A stretch of 64,000 nt of DNA from Melieria omissa (GCA_963971225.1 OZ020268.1:111630830-111694829); one strand, 5' to 3'; positions 31,994-44,450 are shown, counted from the first letter of the stretch. Program-made: numbers and translations. The notes: generated by a model not told the origin, from the sequence alone.

Positions 31994-33826
31994 TTACTTG
32001 CTGATGTCGCCGTAAAAATGAAATTTGTCGTCCGGTGGCATTTCTCTGCCGGCACCGGGCAGTTCGTCATACACCGGCTTAACCACAGTTTGCGTTTCGC
32101 TCGTTTGAGCAAACTTATTACCATTCGATTCGATCATCTCCAGTTGGCTAGGGTTGATAAAGTATTTGTACCACACATAGTCTTCGATTAAATCCATCAC
32201 TTTCTTGTCAGTGAACTTGCAGAACGCTTCCATATCGCTGGCATCGATTGCCTGCAGCTGTTTGCCACACAACGTCTTATTGCATTGCTTTACCGCTTCG
32301 GCCAGCAGCATATCGCACATCATATTCAGCGAATGTCGATAGTACTTTCGGTGATAGTTGAAGCGAGCAACAAACAGTGCATAAATTTTGTCGTAGTCTT
32401 CATAGCGGATCTCGATATGTCTACCAGAGGCGCTCACCCTCGCATCTGCGTATAGAGAAACACAAACTAAGCAAAACTAAAGCAAATGTCACGTACAGTT
32501 GTGCATTACTCTGGAATATGTCATCAAAATTTAAGCTTCCGTCTGGCTTTAGAACACCTGCATCTTTAGTGTTAAACAGAGAACACACATTAGGCAAATT
32601 TTTCAGAGCAATTATATGAACTCGCACCTTCGAAAATAAACTGTATTCTCTGATCGCGGTTGCTGTCATCCAAATAGTGATAATCGCGCAGCAGGTAGTC
32701 CAGCTTATCGACGTCCAGCTTGCACTGTGTGTTATGGACAATCTGTGGAAAGTTAGAGCTCAGTTGTGTCTTAGGTACATCTTCCCAACGCTGCCACTCA
32801 CCTCGAACAGAAACTTGTATTTGTCGGGAAACTCGGCCGGAATGGCGCCCACTATTAAGGCTCGTATTAGCTGAACGCCATAGTTGTCTCGCTGCAGCTC
32901 GCGCAGATCGGCATCGTCCGTTTCTAGGTGATCGAAAATGTACTTCACGCACACACTACTCATCTCCTCGTGCTAAGGGGTGGAAAGTTAATGCGTAAAA
33001 TCAGAACTAATGCAGGCAGCGATTCAGCAACGAACTTACATCATAACCACGGAAAACCCGCTCCCAGGTGTGCGAGTATGGGCCATGGCCGGTATCGTGC
33101 AACAGGGCGGCTATCTGTAACGATCAGACCAAACAAATTCTCTTAATCGTTCGACTGATGCGGTGTGGCCAACTTTACCTCGACAGCTAAGCGATGCAGT
33201 TTCCACTTGCCATCCGCTGCTATCCAAGCAGAGTTCCGCTCCAAAGCGTCCAACATGCGATGCGCCTGATAGTAAGTACTGCGAATGAGAAAGCAATGAG
33301 GAAGGTTTAAGAATTCTAATTATTATGAAAACTATGCTGGGAACACATAAGTTGTGGGTAAAAAAGTAGTATGTACAAAAGAACCAATGAGGCCTGAAAC
33401 TATATTTTGTCTCGCGCAGCTATTCAAGATGTTGGATTTCATAGTTGGATGGAAGAAATCCAGAATTGTATGTTAATTCCCCACAGTTAGTTTTTCCCAA
33501 ACAGAGAGTTACTGTCAGAGTGATAGTTCGAGTTCACTACTTTTAGATGTGGTGAATAATTTTTGTAGCATCGAAAAAAAATGTCTGCCATAATAAAAAA
33601 ATTCAGAGCTTATGATTACTTGTTGACGAGAGTTTACAGAAATATTATTCAAAACCTACCCCACGCAATGCTCGAAACGTCTATAGGTTGCACCATAAAT
33701 CACCGCCAAAAATCCCAACTGCTGTATTTCCTTCAAACGCAAAAACGGTTTGGTCTTCATAATTATTTGAATTGATGGCGATATCTTAAATTTTCCATAC
33801 AAAACATCCTCATAATCCATGGTCAT
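31994..33826 (-). CDS. SAMHD1-like HD-domain deoxynucleotide triphosphohydrolase
   Basis: Six exons on the - strand: 33,826-33,660, 33,278-33,179, 33,114-33,040, 32,972-32,802, 32,742-32,628 and 32,445-31,994. They sum to 1,080 nt, giving 359 residues plus stop with all junction phases matching. The HD-family metal and active-site residues are present in order: His in RRFEHCVG (exon 1), His-Asp in [12 protein letters not shown] (exon 3), His in HEEMSSV (start of exon 4) and Asp in [12 protein letters not shown] (exon 5). The last exon has [19 protein letters not shown] and [13 protein letters not shown], matching the C-terminal part of the SAMHD1 core. Such enzymes cleave dNTPs to nucleosides and triphosphate. 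There is no SAM domain and the C-terminal region is shorter than in human SAMHD1 (626 residues). Exon 1 starts directly at an ATG after an acceptor, so an upstream leader or coding exon may exist. It is convergent with pipe. Confidence 0.88.
32510..32563 (-). CDS. possible 54-nt cassette exon of the SAMHD1-like gene
   Basis: Between the last two SAMHD1-like exons lies a segment with acceptor (TTTAACACTAAAG) and donor (GTAATG), phase 1 on both sides and exactly 18 codons long. It would insert [21 protein letters not shown] sequence at the junction before [12 protein letters not shown]. It is open and in frame on inclusion or skipping. The acceptor is AAG and the pyrimidine tract is moderate. 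It could also be chance. Confidence 0.35.
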
Positions 33827-34098
33827 CTGCAAGGAAATAAAAGTGTAATAAATTTGAATTAATTGGAAAATGAAACTAAACCGATTCAATAAATTTCAAA
33901 CATCAAAATTCAACTTCTTCATTTTATTCACAATTTAATGTAACAAATCGTCCGACTGAACGACAAGTCCGACAGGCAACAATTGTTCTACGCACAACAG
34001 CGCACTGAGCTTAAATTTACAACGCTAAACAAAAATTGTGTTTACATTGAGCGCACTCAGCTTTCAAGACACGCGTCCCTGCAAACATGGTTTATGTG
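33827..34098. other. upstream flank of the SAMHD1-like gene
   Basis: AT-rich, starting with the acceptor tract of exon 1. No upstream exon can be assigned confidently. Confidence 0.4.
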
Positions 34099-34255
34099 CA
34101 GGGGCGGATTCAGAAAAATATTTCGGGGGGGGTTTTAAAAAGTAATTCTTTAATATTTGCAACACGGCTTTTAATTTGTATGTAGTTTTATAGGCGATCC
34201 AAATATTTCGGGGGGGGGGTTTCAACCCCCAAAACACCCCCTGAATCCGCCACTG
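34099..34255. mobile_element. 157-bp hAT-type MITE with perfect 8-bp target duplication
   Basis: Ends are CAGGGGCGGATTCAG on the left and the inverse of CAGTGGCGGATTCAGGGGG on the right, flanked on both sides by TTTATGTG (34,091-34,098 and 34,256-34,263). Internal G-runs (TATTTCGGGGGGGG) occur near both ends. Terminal CAGNGGCGGAT and an 8-bp duplication are the marks of hAT-derived MITEs. It is too short to encode a protein. Confidence 0.9.
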
Positions 34256-34263
34256 TTTATGTG

Positions 34264-37143
34264 TCACATGTACAACTGACACCCATTGAAGTCACCCTAT
34301 TAACCCATTAGCTGGCAACGCTTTGCACCGAAACCTTTTGAGTGAAATCATTTATCAGTGTCCAATTGCAACCATCAGCAATAAAAACAATATTCCATGG
34401 CATTTACATATTTTCTACATTGTGGTGTTTGTTTACAAAACAATTAAATTTCATTCAGAATAAATCGTTCTAATCGCGCTGAGTTTATAGGTGTTTTGTT
34501 GTTGTGTGCCCAAATTTCTAAGCAAAAGAGCTAAACTTACATACAGTACGACATAAGATCCAAATTGATTCAAATGACCGCTAAAATATAAAATATTTCC
34601 TTACTTTTTTTGGTGTGGGCAGTTGGAATTCTGCCACATTCTGGCAACCGCAACTTGGTGATATTCCGGAGCAGTCAAAATTTAAGTATAGCAACGGTTG
34701 CAATGTGATAAAAAAATCAGAGATTGCAGGCACCGGATATAAGTAGGGAGTCGTGGGAATCGTGAAACAAATGTCACATCACAAAACACAAAGGCCGTCG
34801 CTCCACTGAATGAAACGAGACCCATTGAATCGTTCAATTTAATTTATGACCGCAGTCACCAAACAAATTAAAAGAGTTCAGCGCCTTTCTTCTACGCAAA
34901 TGAAAAATGTTACCGACAACATATGCAAACAATTTCAGCCAAAATATGTCATCCAGCTATGCTCCTGTCTTTGAGAAACAAGTCGAACAGATAAAATGCT
35001 CATCTGTCGGACATTAGTAAAACCTATATTTTTCTATTTCAATAGTAAAATCTCTTCGGGTTCTAAACATAAATTTGAAACTGAAACTGTATCACTTTTG
35101 TTGTTGTTGTTTTTGTTTTGGCGTTGTTTGACCTTCACTCTGTGCATGGTTTTTACACCCTAATCCCGTGCAATGGGGAACTGAGTTCCCCATTTTTGAA
35201 CCAGTATAGTTTGTATGGGAATGAGTAAAATAATATTTTTTCATTATAGTATGAAATATTATTAATGTTGTTGTTGTTAGTTTTTTTGTATTAGTATTTT
35301 TATGTTATTTATTTACACACCGTCCTTGAATCTGTTATGCCACCGGTGAGTGTGCTCGTGATTTAGAACTTGGGTGGTTCAGAACTTGGATAAGTTTTGC
35401 ATACAAAATGTATTCGTAAAAGAAACGGGGTCATTTATTCCCCAAAGCACAGCAAACAGTTTGTGTGCTTTTTTGGCTATATCTGCCTAATCATACTTGA
35501 ACTGAGATATTTGTTTATGTTTTTAGATTCCTCAACAATTTCATGTTTTATGTCGTCGTGGGGAACTGTATACCCCAAGCACGGAGTGAAGGTTAAGTTA
35601 AACCGCATCTAGGCGGGCCGCACGTAGCCGAACGTGAGATGCACCAGGTTTTCCATCCCAGAGGTCGTAGGTTAGATTCCTACCTGACTTAGTCTTGCAC
35701 TTTCCTAAATTTCCAATTTTTTTTCTTTCTTATTGTTTCCCATTTCTTCAGAATAATCCAGTCAAATTCTCCTATCCTTCCCAATCTAATCTCTAATCAG
35801 TTTCAACAGCTCGCAGCAGTTTTCTATATCCAGCAGCTATACTAACGTATCAACAACAACACTGGTAATGCCAGTTCGGTTAGAGTTGTTCTCTACAGGC
35901 GCCTCTGCTTTGCGCGCGCTTTCTCCAGTTCACATCAAGAGATAATAGGACGTCCTCAACTTGGTCCTTGCGCCCTCTTCACTGTCAACTTCCAACTACC
36001 GCGTCGAACACCTTTCTTGCTGTAGCTTCATCGTTCAATGCAGGAGGCATGGCTCGGTCTTAGACACCAGAGGGTTAAGGGTGGAATAAAATTGTTTATG
36101 TAAAAACAGTAATCAGAAACTAATCTCAATTCATTGTTGATTGTGAGATGCAATGGTTGAAACATATTTTTTATGGATCGATTTATTTTCTAGCAATTTA
36201 GAGATAACTCTCTGGTTCGCCTAAGCGTCTGCGTATTTTCTTTACAAGAGTTGTTGCAGTCTCTCGCTTATGGACTTTCATGCGATCAGTGATCCATTTT
36301 CAAACCTTATTCCAAAGTTCAGAATGAGATAAGGGAGAAAAAATAGCATTATTCGTTTTCAGATTATTTCAATTTCAGTTCAATACCTTCTTATAATCAA
36401 CACAATCACACACAAAACTGGTTCCCACGTCAATAAACTATCCACGCGACGTCAATAAATACTCAAGTTGACAAATTTAATAATTCATTTGATGTGATTT
36501 TTTTCGCACTTTAGGCTCAAATTGGCTACAATTAAAAACAATAAAAACTGATTCATGTCATATCGCCACGGAAGCGAATTTCAAACAATCTGACACCGTA
36601 CAACATCAATTCTTGCACATTTCTTTATCAATGCCGACGTGATATTTAGTAGAGGTTTAGTTGAAAAATGATAAATAATTTTTATAAATTTGTAGCATAT
36701 TCATTCATTAAACGAAATGCTCTTTTGTTATCGTTTTGTAATTCTATTTTCTATAATTATCAGGTGTCAAGAAGTATTTGTCATTTGTTTCTTTCGAAAT
36801 CAGACTAATTCTGCTGGCGATTGCAACTTGACCGGTGCATCAGCGATGTTATTGTTTTACTTAACTTCACTCACCTACGTGATTTGTTGGAGCATTGGAC
36901 AGTTCGCCAAGTACGAGTATGGTCGCGTGATTCACATAGAGGTAGCAATCGAAAGCGCGGAAGTGGGACTTTAACTCGCCAAAACCACCTCCCTACCGTT
37001 CGTTGTTTCCCCCCTGGAACCGCCGCTAGGCACTGCTGGTCAAAACTAAAGAAAAGCTTAAGCGTCAGAAAAAATTTTCAGTCTCAGTATTTGGTCACCA
37101 CTCGTCGGAATGTATATATGTACATATGTATGTGTGTATGTAT
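34264..37143. other. AT-rich intergenic DNA with minor repeats
   Basis: No gene recognised. A short palindrome (ATGGGGAACT and its inverse) sits at about 35,174. A tRNA-like T-arm (GTAGGTTAGATTCCTAC) lies at about 35,667. Near 35,930-36,060 is a second copy of the retroelement relic seen at 5,463. Confidence 0.4.
35930..36065 (-). mobile_element. second copy of the VSRMDNEAPAKKAF-type retroelement relic
   Basis: Parallel in sequence to 5,463-5,665: shared blocks include AAGAG-TGATAG-type start, CGTCCT-AAC-TGGTCCTT, CAACT-CCAACTA-CGC and CTTCATCGTTCA. It is more decayed and has no open frame. The relation is by eye only. Confidence 0.45.
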
Positions 37144-38062
37144 TGGAGATTGCAATCCCGGACCAGTTTTACAATCCCGGGATTTTCGGCACTGAAAATC
37201 GCAGTCTCGGGATCACGGGTTTCGAGATTAAATATATTATTTTAAGGAACTAAATCAGACGTCTTTTTTAATCAAATAAATTTTTGTTCGTATAAAATAC
37301 AATTTTGTATTCTTTGTACTTTAAAACTAAGAACAAAATATTCAAGACAAATAACAAAAAATGAATAACATAAAAATGCATTAAATTGCCAAACTCCATA
37401 GCAAACCTGCTGATAAAAATAGCTTCAGCTTTCAATTTCTAATATTAAATGAATTAATTACATAGTTAACAGTAATGGTCTCACTAGTTCTGCATAATCT
37501 GTAAGGAATCATTTATTTCTAGATTATTTAATTAAATTAAATTAAATAAATAAAAAGCATCTCTCTAGTTCAATACTAGTAGATGAAATCGGGTGTAAAT
37601 CTTCATATACTGTTTGGAAGCCTTGGCCACAGTTTCCGCCATTTCAAATTAAGTCAAATTCGGTGTGAGTAATATAAAAAATTCAATTTTTAAATTTTTT
37701 ATTATATCTGCTTCTTCTTTCTTTAACCATCTTATTTACAAGTTTTTACAAATTTCTATTTGTTTAGTTTATTGAATGGTTTCATTTTTGGAAAATTTTA
37801 CTAAATAAGTACCCAAACAGAGCTAGTTTGTACAAATTCTTGCATTGAAACTTATTCAAACGTCCCAGGCAGTAGAGAATTAATTTTTTGGATTAAATAA
37901 GATTTGCCTTTTTAGAAATTAAGATGAGAAAAGCAAAACGTAAGCTATTTTTATGTTTCAAAAGATATGTTTTGAAAAAAATTAAATGCGGGATTTTTTG
38001 GGACCACAACTTTCCGGGTTTCCGAGATTTTAGGATTCGGAATCTCGGGATTGCTATCCCTA
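37144..38062. mobile_element. 0.92-kb non-autonomous hAT-like element
   Basis: Left end TGGAGATTGCAATCCCG and the inverted right end TAGGGATAGCAATCCCG match at 14 of 17 positions. Both flanks are GTATGTAT, an apparent 8-bp target duplication, though the flank is itself TATG-rich. Subterminal CGGGATT repeats occur at both ends. No transposase ORF is visible. Confidence 0.65.
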
Positions 38063-41062
38063 GTATGTATGTATGTATGCATACAATTTTGTTGAGTCAA
38101 AGTTTAAAAGATATTCGAAAGAGACAAATTCATTTACATATGTGGACTACTAAGTTCAACTAAAATAACTAAGAAAAGGAGCATAATATATTATTTACAT
38201 TGCATAATATATTATATTATTTGAACAGAAATTCCTAGTTCAAGTCCGCCTTTTCTTACGATTTGTTTTACGAATATTTCGTCGGTCTAACAGACCAATG
38301 CAAGTGTAAAGGAAGCTTAAGTTGTGTGTTTTCTTGTCTTCAGATCAGCATCGAAACCTTAGTTTGGCATTTTTAATATTTTTGCATTGATATTTCCGCG
38401 TGACCTGCAGTACATCAAATTTTGTTGTAAAACTTCAAGATTCTTATCAAGTTTTTAGCTGATTTCATAGTTCAAGTGCGCCATGATGATACAAATTGTA
38501 AGTATTAGAGATAGCAAAGAGTCATAAAACACTGTAATTCGCTATAAAAACGATTATTAGTTATCTGTTATTATCATACTTTCAATAAAAAACGTCTGAC
38601 ATTTTTAGAAAGAACAAAGTGACACGAACTTTGATATGTTGCTTCAATTGGCAAAGCTTGTGATAACAGCTGATAGCGTAGAAAGTATTGTATGAAAACT
38701 TACCGAACGTCTGCTTCAAAAGTGGCCAATTAATTTTACTCTTTATTGCCAAATTGCCATTGAAAACAAATCGGCTCAAGCCAATTAAAACATTTGTATT
38801 TGGCCTTAGAATATGACATAAACAATTATATGAAATTTAAATGTTTATTGTGTCATCATAATACAAATGGGATCCCATCCATATTTCTATATTTGTAAAA
38901 TCAATCCAAGCGAAAAGATTTCATTAAAGAGAAAAGTGAGCACAAAATATAAGACAAAAAGTTCGACGCTCCTCACCAACTGATTTAAATATGGTATGGG
39001 TAAACAATCGCAAAACTCATTGAAACCGTAAACAACCAAAAAGAAAACTTCTTGGAAATATTTCAAACACAATGAGTAAGATTCGTCTTGCTTTTGGTCA
39101 TCGATCGACTTTTAGTACAAGTGATTTTAATCAATAGGGTCAAGCAATTCGAACAAGTTACAAAGACTAAAACTTGGGATTGTCCGATCTGTTCAACTGA
39201 AAATACCCGCGTTTTTTGCTGAGAGAGTAGCTTAAAACCGAGCTTTATCCACTTCAACGGAACACAGGATTTTGCATAGAGATCTTGGCGTACACGTTAA
39301 CAATTTGTAGTTGCCACAATAATCAAAGCTGGAGTGGAATTGGGAGCTAGAAATGCCTGAAAATTTAAACATTTCCCGTCTGTCTGGTAAGCAAAACTGT
39401 TGCATTTGGGTCTACAATAACCCACAGAGAGACATTAAGACACTCTCTGCACCCACAAAGACCTTTAGACCTGTAGACCTTTATTACAGGCTTCTTCAGC
39501 TCTAAGAATACTTTTGGGCTGCTAAATTGAATACTGTCAGTTACATTGCATATAAAAGTGATCGACATATTCATAGAAACACACTGAAAACTGTAATGTT
39601 GTCATTCATTGAAATGTTTTATCCGACACTGATTGTATCAACGAATGTTAAATAAAAAATCAACAGCCAGTAAGTAAAAAAACATGCATACTTTCTAAAA
39701 CGAAAGACAAGCACATAAAGTTTTCAAAGAAGATTTCACAAATTTGTTTAACACTTTATTACAAACTTTTGTCCAAGACACAACGAATGTCGTTTTGTTT
39801 ATGTTTTTAATACTTTTTTTAGTTTTATTTTAAAATAAAAACCACATCTGAATTACTTTTTATAAATTATATGTAAATTTGTTTTATTAAACACGTAACC
39901 GCAATTGACCAAAACACATAAAGAAGAAAACCTAAATGACTTTTCAGGGGTCAATTTTTTTGGAAAGCAAATATTTGTTGGCGTCGTTAAAACGAAAAAG
40001 GTTCGTGATACGCGTTATAAAATCAAGATTCACCCTAAAAGCAAATTCAACTTTCCGACTTTTCCGATTTGTCTTCAGATTTTTTGTGATTAATCGATTT
40101 ACTGAATCATCTCTTGGATAAAAATATTAAAACAAAAAATTAACTGTTTTTAATATTTACGAAATTCTTTTCTCTTTAATTCAAAATATTGGTTTATTTA
40201 TTTATCCAAAACAAAAATATGAATGTCGAGTTTTAAGTCAAATAGTTATTAGTTGACAATGTTTACATTTGCAATTCGTCACATTATTTTTGCATTGCTT
40301 AGAAACGAAATTCACTCAAACCATTCAACTTTGAGCACCAAACAAACGCGTAGCTATGACAATGACAACTGCTTCACTTCGGCCGAACACACATTCGTGT
40401 TTGGCACGATCTTACCCCGGTTCGTTGTTGCAACAAAACCTACTCAAGTTTTCACGCACACTTCCAAGTTCAAACCACCAAAAATTCCGAAATCACTCAA
40501 CAACTGCAAACCACTCAGGCACACGCGCAGAGTTTTGTTTTTGTTTAAAACGATCGATAACCGTTGCACGATCAACACCCGCTCTAACAGAACGCCAACG
40601 AAGAACTGAATATCCGATTACGCTGCACGACTTTATAAACACTTTCACGCTGCTAGTGCAGCACTTTCCATCGAATCATATCGATAGAGCGGAAACAGTC
40701 CAATTATTGGTTGAGTACCTTTAATGCGAGTTAAATTCCTGGAATATACTTATTTATCGGAGCAATAACGTATTAATTGCCCCTTATAAAGTACCTATCG
40801 TTACATAGTTACAGGGACAACAACAAGCAGTTGTAAGTTATCTACAACCATACCACTTTCAACAGGAAATAAACACTTGCAATACAAAAATTTCAAAATC
40901 GAGCCTCCCACCCACTGATCAGAATCGTTTGCGCTTGGCGGATGATCTCCACTAAAAAAATCATATTTACGTACAAGCTAATCGAATATCTAAAGCTCAA
41001 GGATGACCGAATTCATCTCGTTTACCAGAACTGAAGAAACTATAAATCAGAAATTGGAGAAG
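38063..41062. other. AT-rich intergenic DNA
   Basis: Nothing gene-like is recognised over about 3 kb. ORFs are short and of low-complexity or AT-biased composition. Confidence 0.5.
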
Positions 41063-41523
41063 TGTTGTCTAGAATTATGTTGGGCTGCTATGTAATGGCT
41101 GCCTTATGATGATTATGATGATCCAAGTAAATATGATCCCTTATTTTCTTATGTTTATTGTAACGATAAGACAGTCTGTCGCTGTGCAAAGCAACCCTGC
41201 CGCTTCGCGCCGTGCCATAATTCAATGTGGCAACGACGGCCGTGATAATAACTTTTAGTCCAATCTGGCAACGATGGTCGCGATCATGGAAACTTTTAGT
41301 CCACTCCGGAATGTGCGGGAACGATCTGCGCGATGGCCGGACAGAGTATAAAAGGCGGAAGAAGTGTAGTTGCCACACGGAGTGATTAAGCAAATACTTA
41401 AGTGTACGAACAGTAAAGTGTAAACTGTGAATAATAAAGTGACTGTTGGTTTATTTTATTGTCTGCGTTTAAGAAACTGACTGTGTTTTATTTTCAAATT
41501 ACACAATCCAGAGATACGTAACA
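41063..41523 (+). mobile_element. possible solo LTR
   Basis: A block with LTR-like order: a TATAAAA box at about 41,347, a poly(A) signal AATAAA at 41,433 and an end reading ACGTAACA near 41,523. The start is uncertain (a TGTTGTC at 41,063 is possible) and no target duplication was found. Confidence 0.3.
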
Positions 41524-43931
41524 GCCCACTAGACTTAGTATTCGTAACATTATGTTTCTAGTCTTAATTTCAAAATAAAAACATTCTGTATGATTGTTGA
41601 TATCTTTTTTACACATAAATCAGCAATTAACAAAACAAAATATTATAATAAAAATATTGAATTTACAGAAATACACTTCGAAGACAATTTCATTATCTTC
41701 TTTCATATATTTAAAAATGAACCGAACGGCTGAAACCGATTTAAATCATTCTTCTTGGGTTTTGTTTGCCTTGAATCAGGAAAGGTTTAAAGACTTAAAA
41801 AATTTAAATTCGATGGACGTTGGACAAGGGGCGCGGCTCTTATTTTGTGATCCACTTTTCGACAGTAATATTCTTTCACTTTTTTTGGTTACACTCTTTG
41901 CTTTTTTTAATTAAATATATATTGATTAAATATATTGAAATATGTTATTTACTTTTTAGCAAATAATTTAGTAATACGAGTAATGATTTGGGAAATAGCA
42001 GTTTTTGTATTTCTGTGGCCGTAAGGAATAACAGCCAAAGTCGATATTATGAAGTTTTCAGGAGAGCAATTTTAATTTTTGAGTTTGCTTTAGATTACAC
42101 TAGATAAATTTTAGATTTTTGGGCATAAAAGATTAATTGTATGAGCAAAAGCCATAGAATTTTGTGTAGTAGTACATTTGAATACGACGAATGCAATGGT
42201 GGTAATAACTCAATTTTGTCCTAACTCGACTTTGGCTGTTCCTTACGGCCACAGATTTCATGTTTTTTTCCCCCAATGCAACAATGTACATGGCCCACCA
42301 AAATGTAGTGTGATTCCCCGCTTTATGTAGTTTGTACGTTTGCACAGTGATTCGACTTCATACAACCGCGGGACAAAATTAGAAGGAGTGGTCCGTTCTT
42401 CATAAAACTTGGTATACTGGTTAATAGAGTCCGACCGATACCAAATTTTTTGGCCGATGCCGATGCCGATTAATCGGCATCGGCTAATTCTCAGGCCGAT
42501 GCCGATTAAATTTGCAAATTTGCAAATTTGTCGATGCAAATTTCGTCATTTTTGGAGAGCTATAGCACCAAGTGTGTTGGCTAGATTTTTCAGATTTTAC
42601 ATTTAATCGGTAACGTCAACATTGATTATTCCAAAGAGTAACATAAATTGTCTTAGGACCCTCTAGTTTTGCAATAAAAACGATAATAATAGAGGTATGT
42701 TTTGCATTTTTGCAGATTTTATCATTTTTCATGCTGATTGCATACTTTTAGGCATAAATAAAATAAATTTTGTCGAAAAATACGTGTTTAGACCACTTTT
42801 CAAATTTAATTATTTTCTGAGATCGGAAGATATCGGAGGATATAATTACATTACCCAACAAAGAAAGAATGCTTCTTAAAATAAAAAAAAAATCCAGGAA
42901 CATACTTTCACATACTTTTTAGATATTTTCCTCTATGTTTTGCCAATTTTCAGATTTTTAATTTAGAAAAATATTTTAAATTAAAAGTGCAGTAAAAGCC
43001 TCAGCTTTACAAATTTTGAGAAAACATTTATATCGAAAATAGCCGCATCGTTTCTTAACCTATATTGAACTTCTTGGTAACCATGTATTTTTACAATTTT
43101 TTTACTCAATAGACTAAAAAACAGAAACCATGAGTTTCAATTTTTTTGAGAAAAAAGTTTCAACTTTGAGCCGCTTTTGCACAGACACTAATTGATTTTT
43201 TGCACAGATTTTTTGGGGTTTTCTTCTTATTTGGAGTTTTTTCTAATGACATCAAAATCGTTAAATTCTGAGACCATAAATTTTTTGAATTTTGTCTATG
43301 GAACGAATCACTGTGCTTTATGGTGACTAATATTTGGGTTCAAACCTCCATCTACATACATTTATTGTATTAAGAGTTCTGTCTCATTTTATGCCTTTCG
43401 TACCCACCCTGCTTAACGTGTTCTTCATTTACATTCTGCACTGCACTAACGACCGCCAACCCGTCCCATCGATAAAACAGTTGTGGTTCGTTCATTCGCT
43501 ACGCTGTAGCCAAAGTAAATAAAGGGTTTACTTTGCTGTAGCATTGCACATCGTTATCGACACGGTGGCAAAACTCCAAAGTTGTTGAAATTCACAATAA
43601 AGTCTGGTGTGCGCGAAAATAGTTCACTAGGTAGATTAGCTTGAGCGAAGAATCAATTGAACACTCAATATACTAACTGAGCATTGTATAAGGAATAATA
43701 GCTGTTCGGACATTCGACGAAATTCAGGAAGAGACATCCTGAGACTCAAGTGGTTTGGGTAAAGCGAAACGGTCTTTTACAGCTGACTTTCACAACGCCG
43801 CCCGCCATGGGCGGCGCACACTCGGCATGGTTGCGAATGGAAAAGTCGCGTAGTACCGTTTTATGTATACACAATTATGTTGCTTTGTACTTACGCGTGT
43901 TTGGCACGCCGCCGACTCGGAATGTGCCTGA
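41524..43931. other. AT-rich intergenic DNA with a GCCGAT palindrome cluster
   Basis: No gene recognised. It includes the palindrome listed at 42,459-42,484 and a surrounding block starting AGAGTCCGACCGATACC, which looks like a repeat-family member. The last 300 nt become GC-richer toward the candidate ORF at 43.9 kb. Confidence 0.4.
42459..42484. repeat. 26-bp perfect palindrome in a GCCGAT cluster
   Basis: GCCGATGCCGATT and its exact inverse, centred at 42,471/42,472. Further GCCGATGCCGATTAA copies follow near 42,496-42,510. Confidence 0.85.
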
Positions 43932-44450
43932 CACGTGCTGGAAGACGCATTACATCCCCACGTAACGGCATCGGGAAAGCTGTCAGACAGCCGCTTTTGG
44001 AAGGCAACGGCACGTGCCTTTGCAACATTGGCCGTATCGCTGGTTGGGCAGCTGGCTGCCGAGCTGCCAGTGAGCAACGACAAAACTTGCGCAGCTCGCA
44101 TCTCACACCACAAACGAAAGCGAAAGTTTACAGCCGACAACGTCAATGACGATGCTTTTTCCGAGGTGACAGCCACGCGGATGACACATGCTTTGCGAGC
44201 GATATTCCGCATAAAACTGTTGAATGAAAAGCCAAAGCAAAAGAGCAACGAAAACATTAACCACCGGGAGGCGTTGGAGAGCATTTCGATACGGCTGAGC
44301 ATAATACATAAATACGTTGACTGTCGCGAGCGGCGGATTGGGGATTTGGGAGCGGTGTCGCTGCGCAAGCAACGGCAAATTCTGCTTCAACAGATACTAT
44401 CCGTAGGTCAGTTTATTAGGCCGCAGTGTGTGCGCCCAGCAACAAATTGA
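43932..44450 (+). CDS. hypothetical GC-rich ORF, possible exon
   Basis: An open frame of about 172 codons, GC-rich in third positions and thus unlike its AT-rich surroundings. It is charged and not low-complexity, with segments such as AARISHHKRKRKFTADNVND and EALESISIRLSIIHKYVD. The first ATG in frame is near 44,179. There is a GTAGGT donor-like site at about 44,402. The opposite strand is also open over much of the region, so strand is not certain. I recognise no family. It could be an exon of an unknown gene or a regulatory GC-rich block. Confidence 0.3.
   Translation, partial: HVLEDALHPHVTASGKLSDSRFWKATARAFATLAVSLVGQLAAELPVSNDKTCAARISHHKRKRKFTADNVNDDAFSEVTATRMTHALRAIFRIKLLNEKPKQKSNENINHREALESISIRLSIIHKYVDCRERRIGDLGAVSLRKQRQILLQQILSVGQFIRPQCVRPATN

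Noticed and set aside
32421..32741. 106-codon - strand frame in the SAMHD1-like gene
   Set aside because: It runs through introns in a wrong frame; the spliced model fits the family and sums to an exact frame.
35590..35700. Possible tRNA gene
   Set aside because: A good T-arm-like hairpin (GTAGG-TTAGATT-CCTAC) exists but no matching acceptor stem, D-arm or anticodon arm could be built.
35158..36080. Possible third piggyBac-like element
   Set aside because: ACCCTAAT...GGGGAACTGAGTTCCCC and a later AGGGTTAAGG loosely resemble the ends, but no TTAA on the left and poor inverted match.
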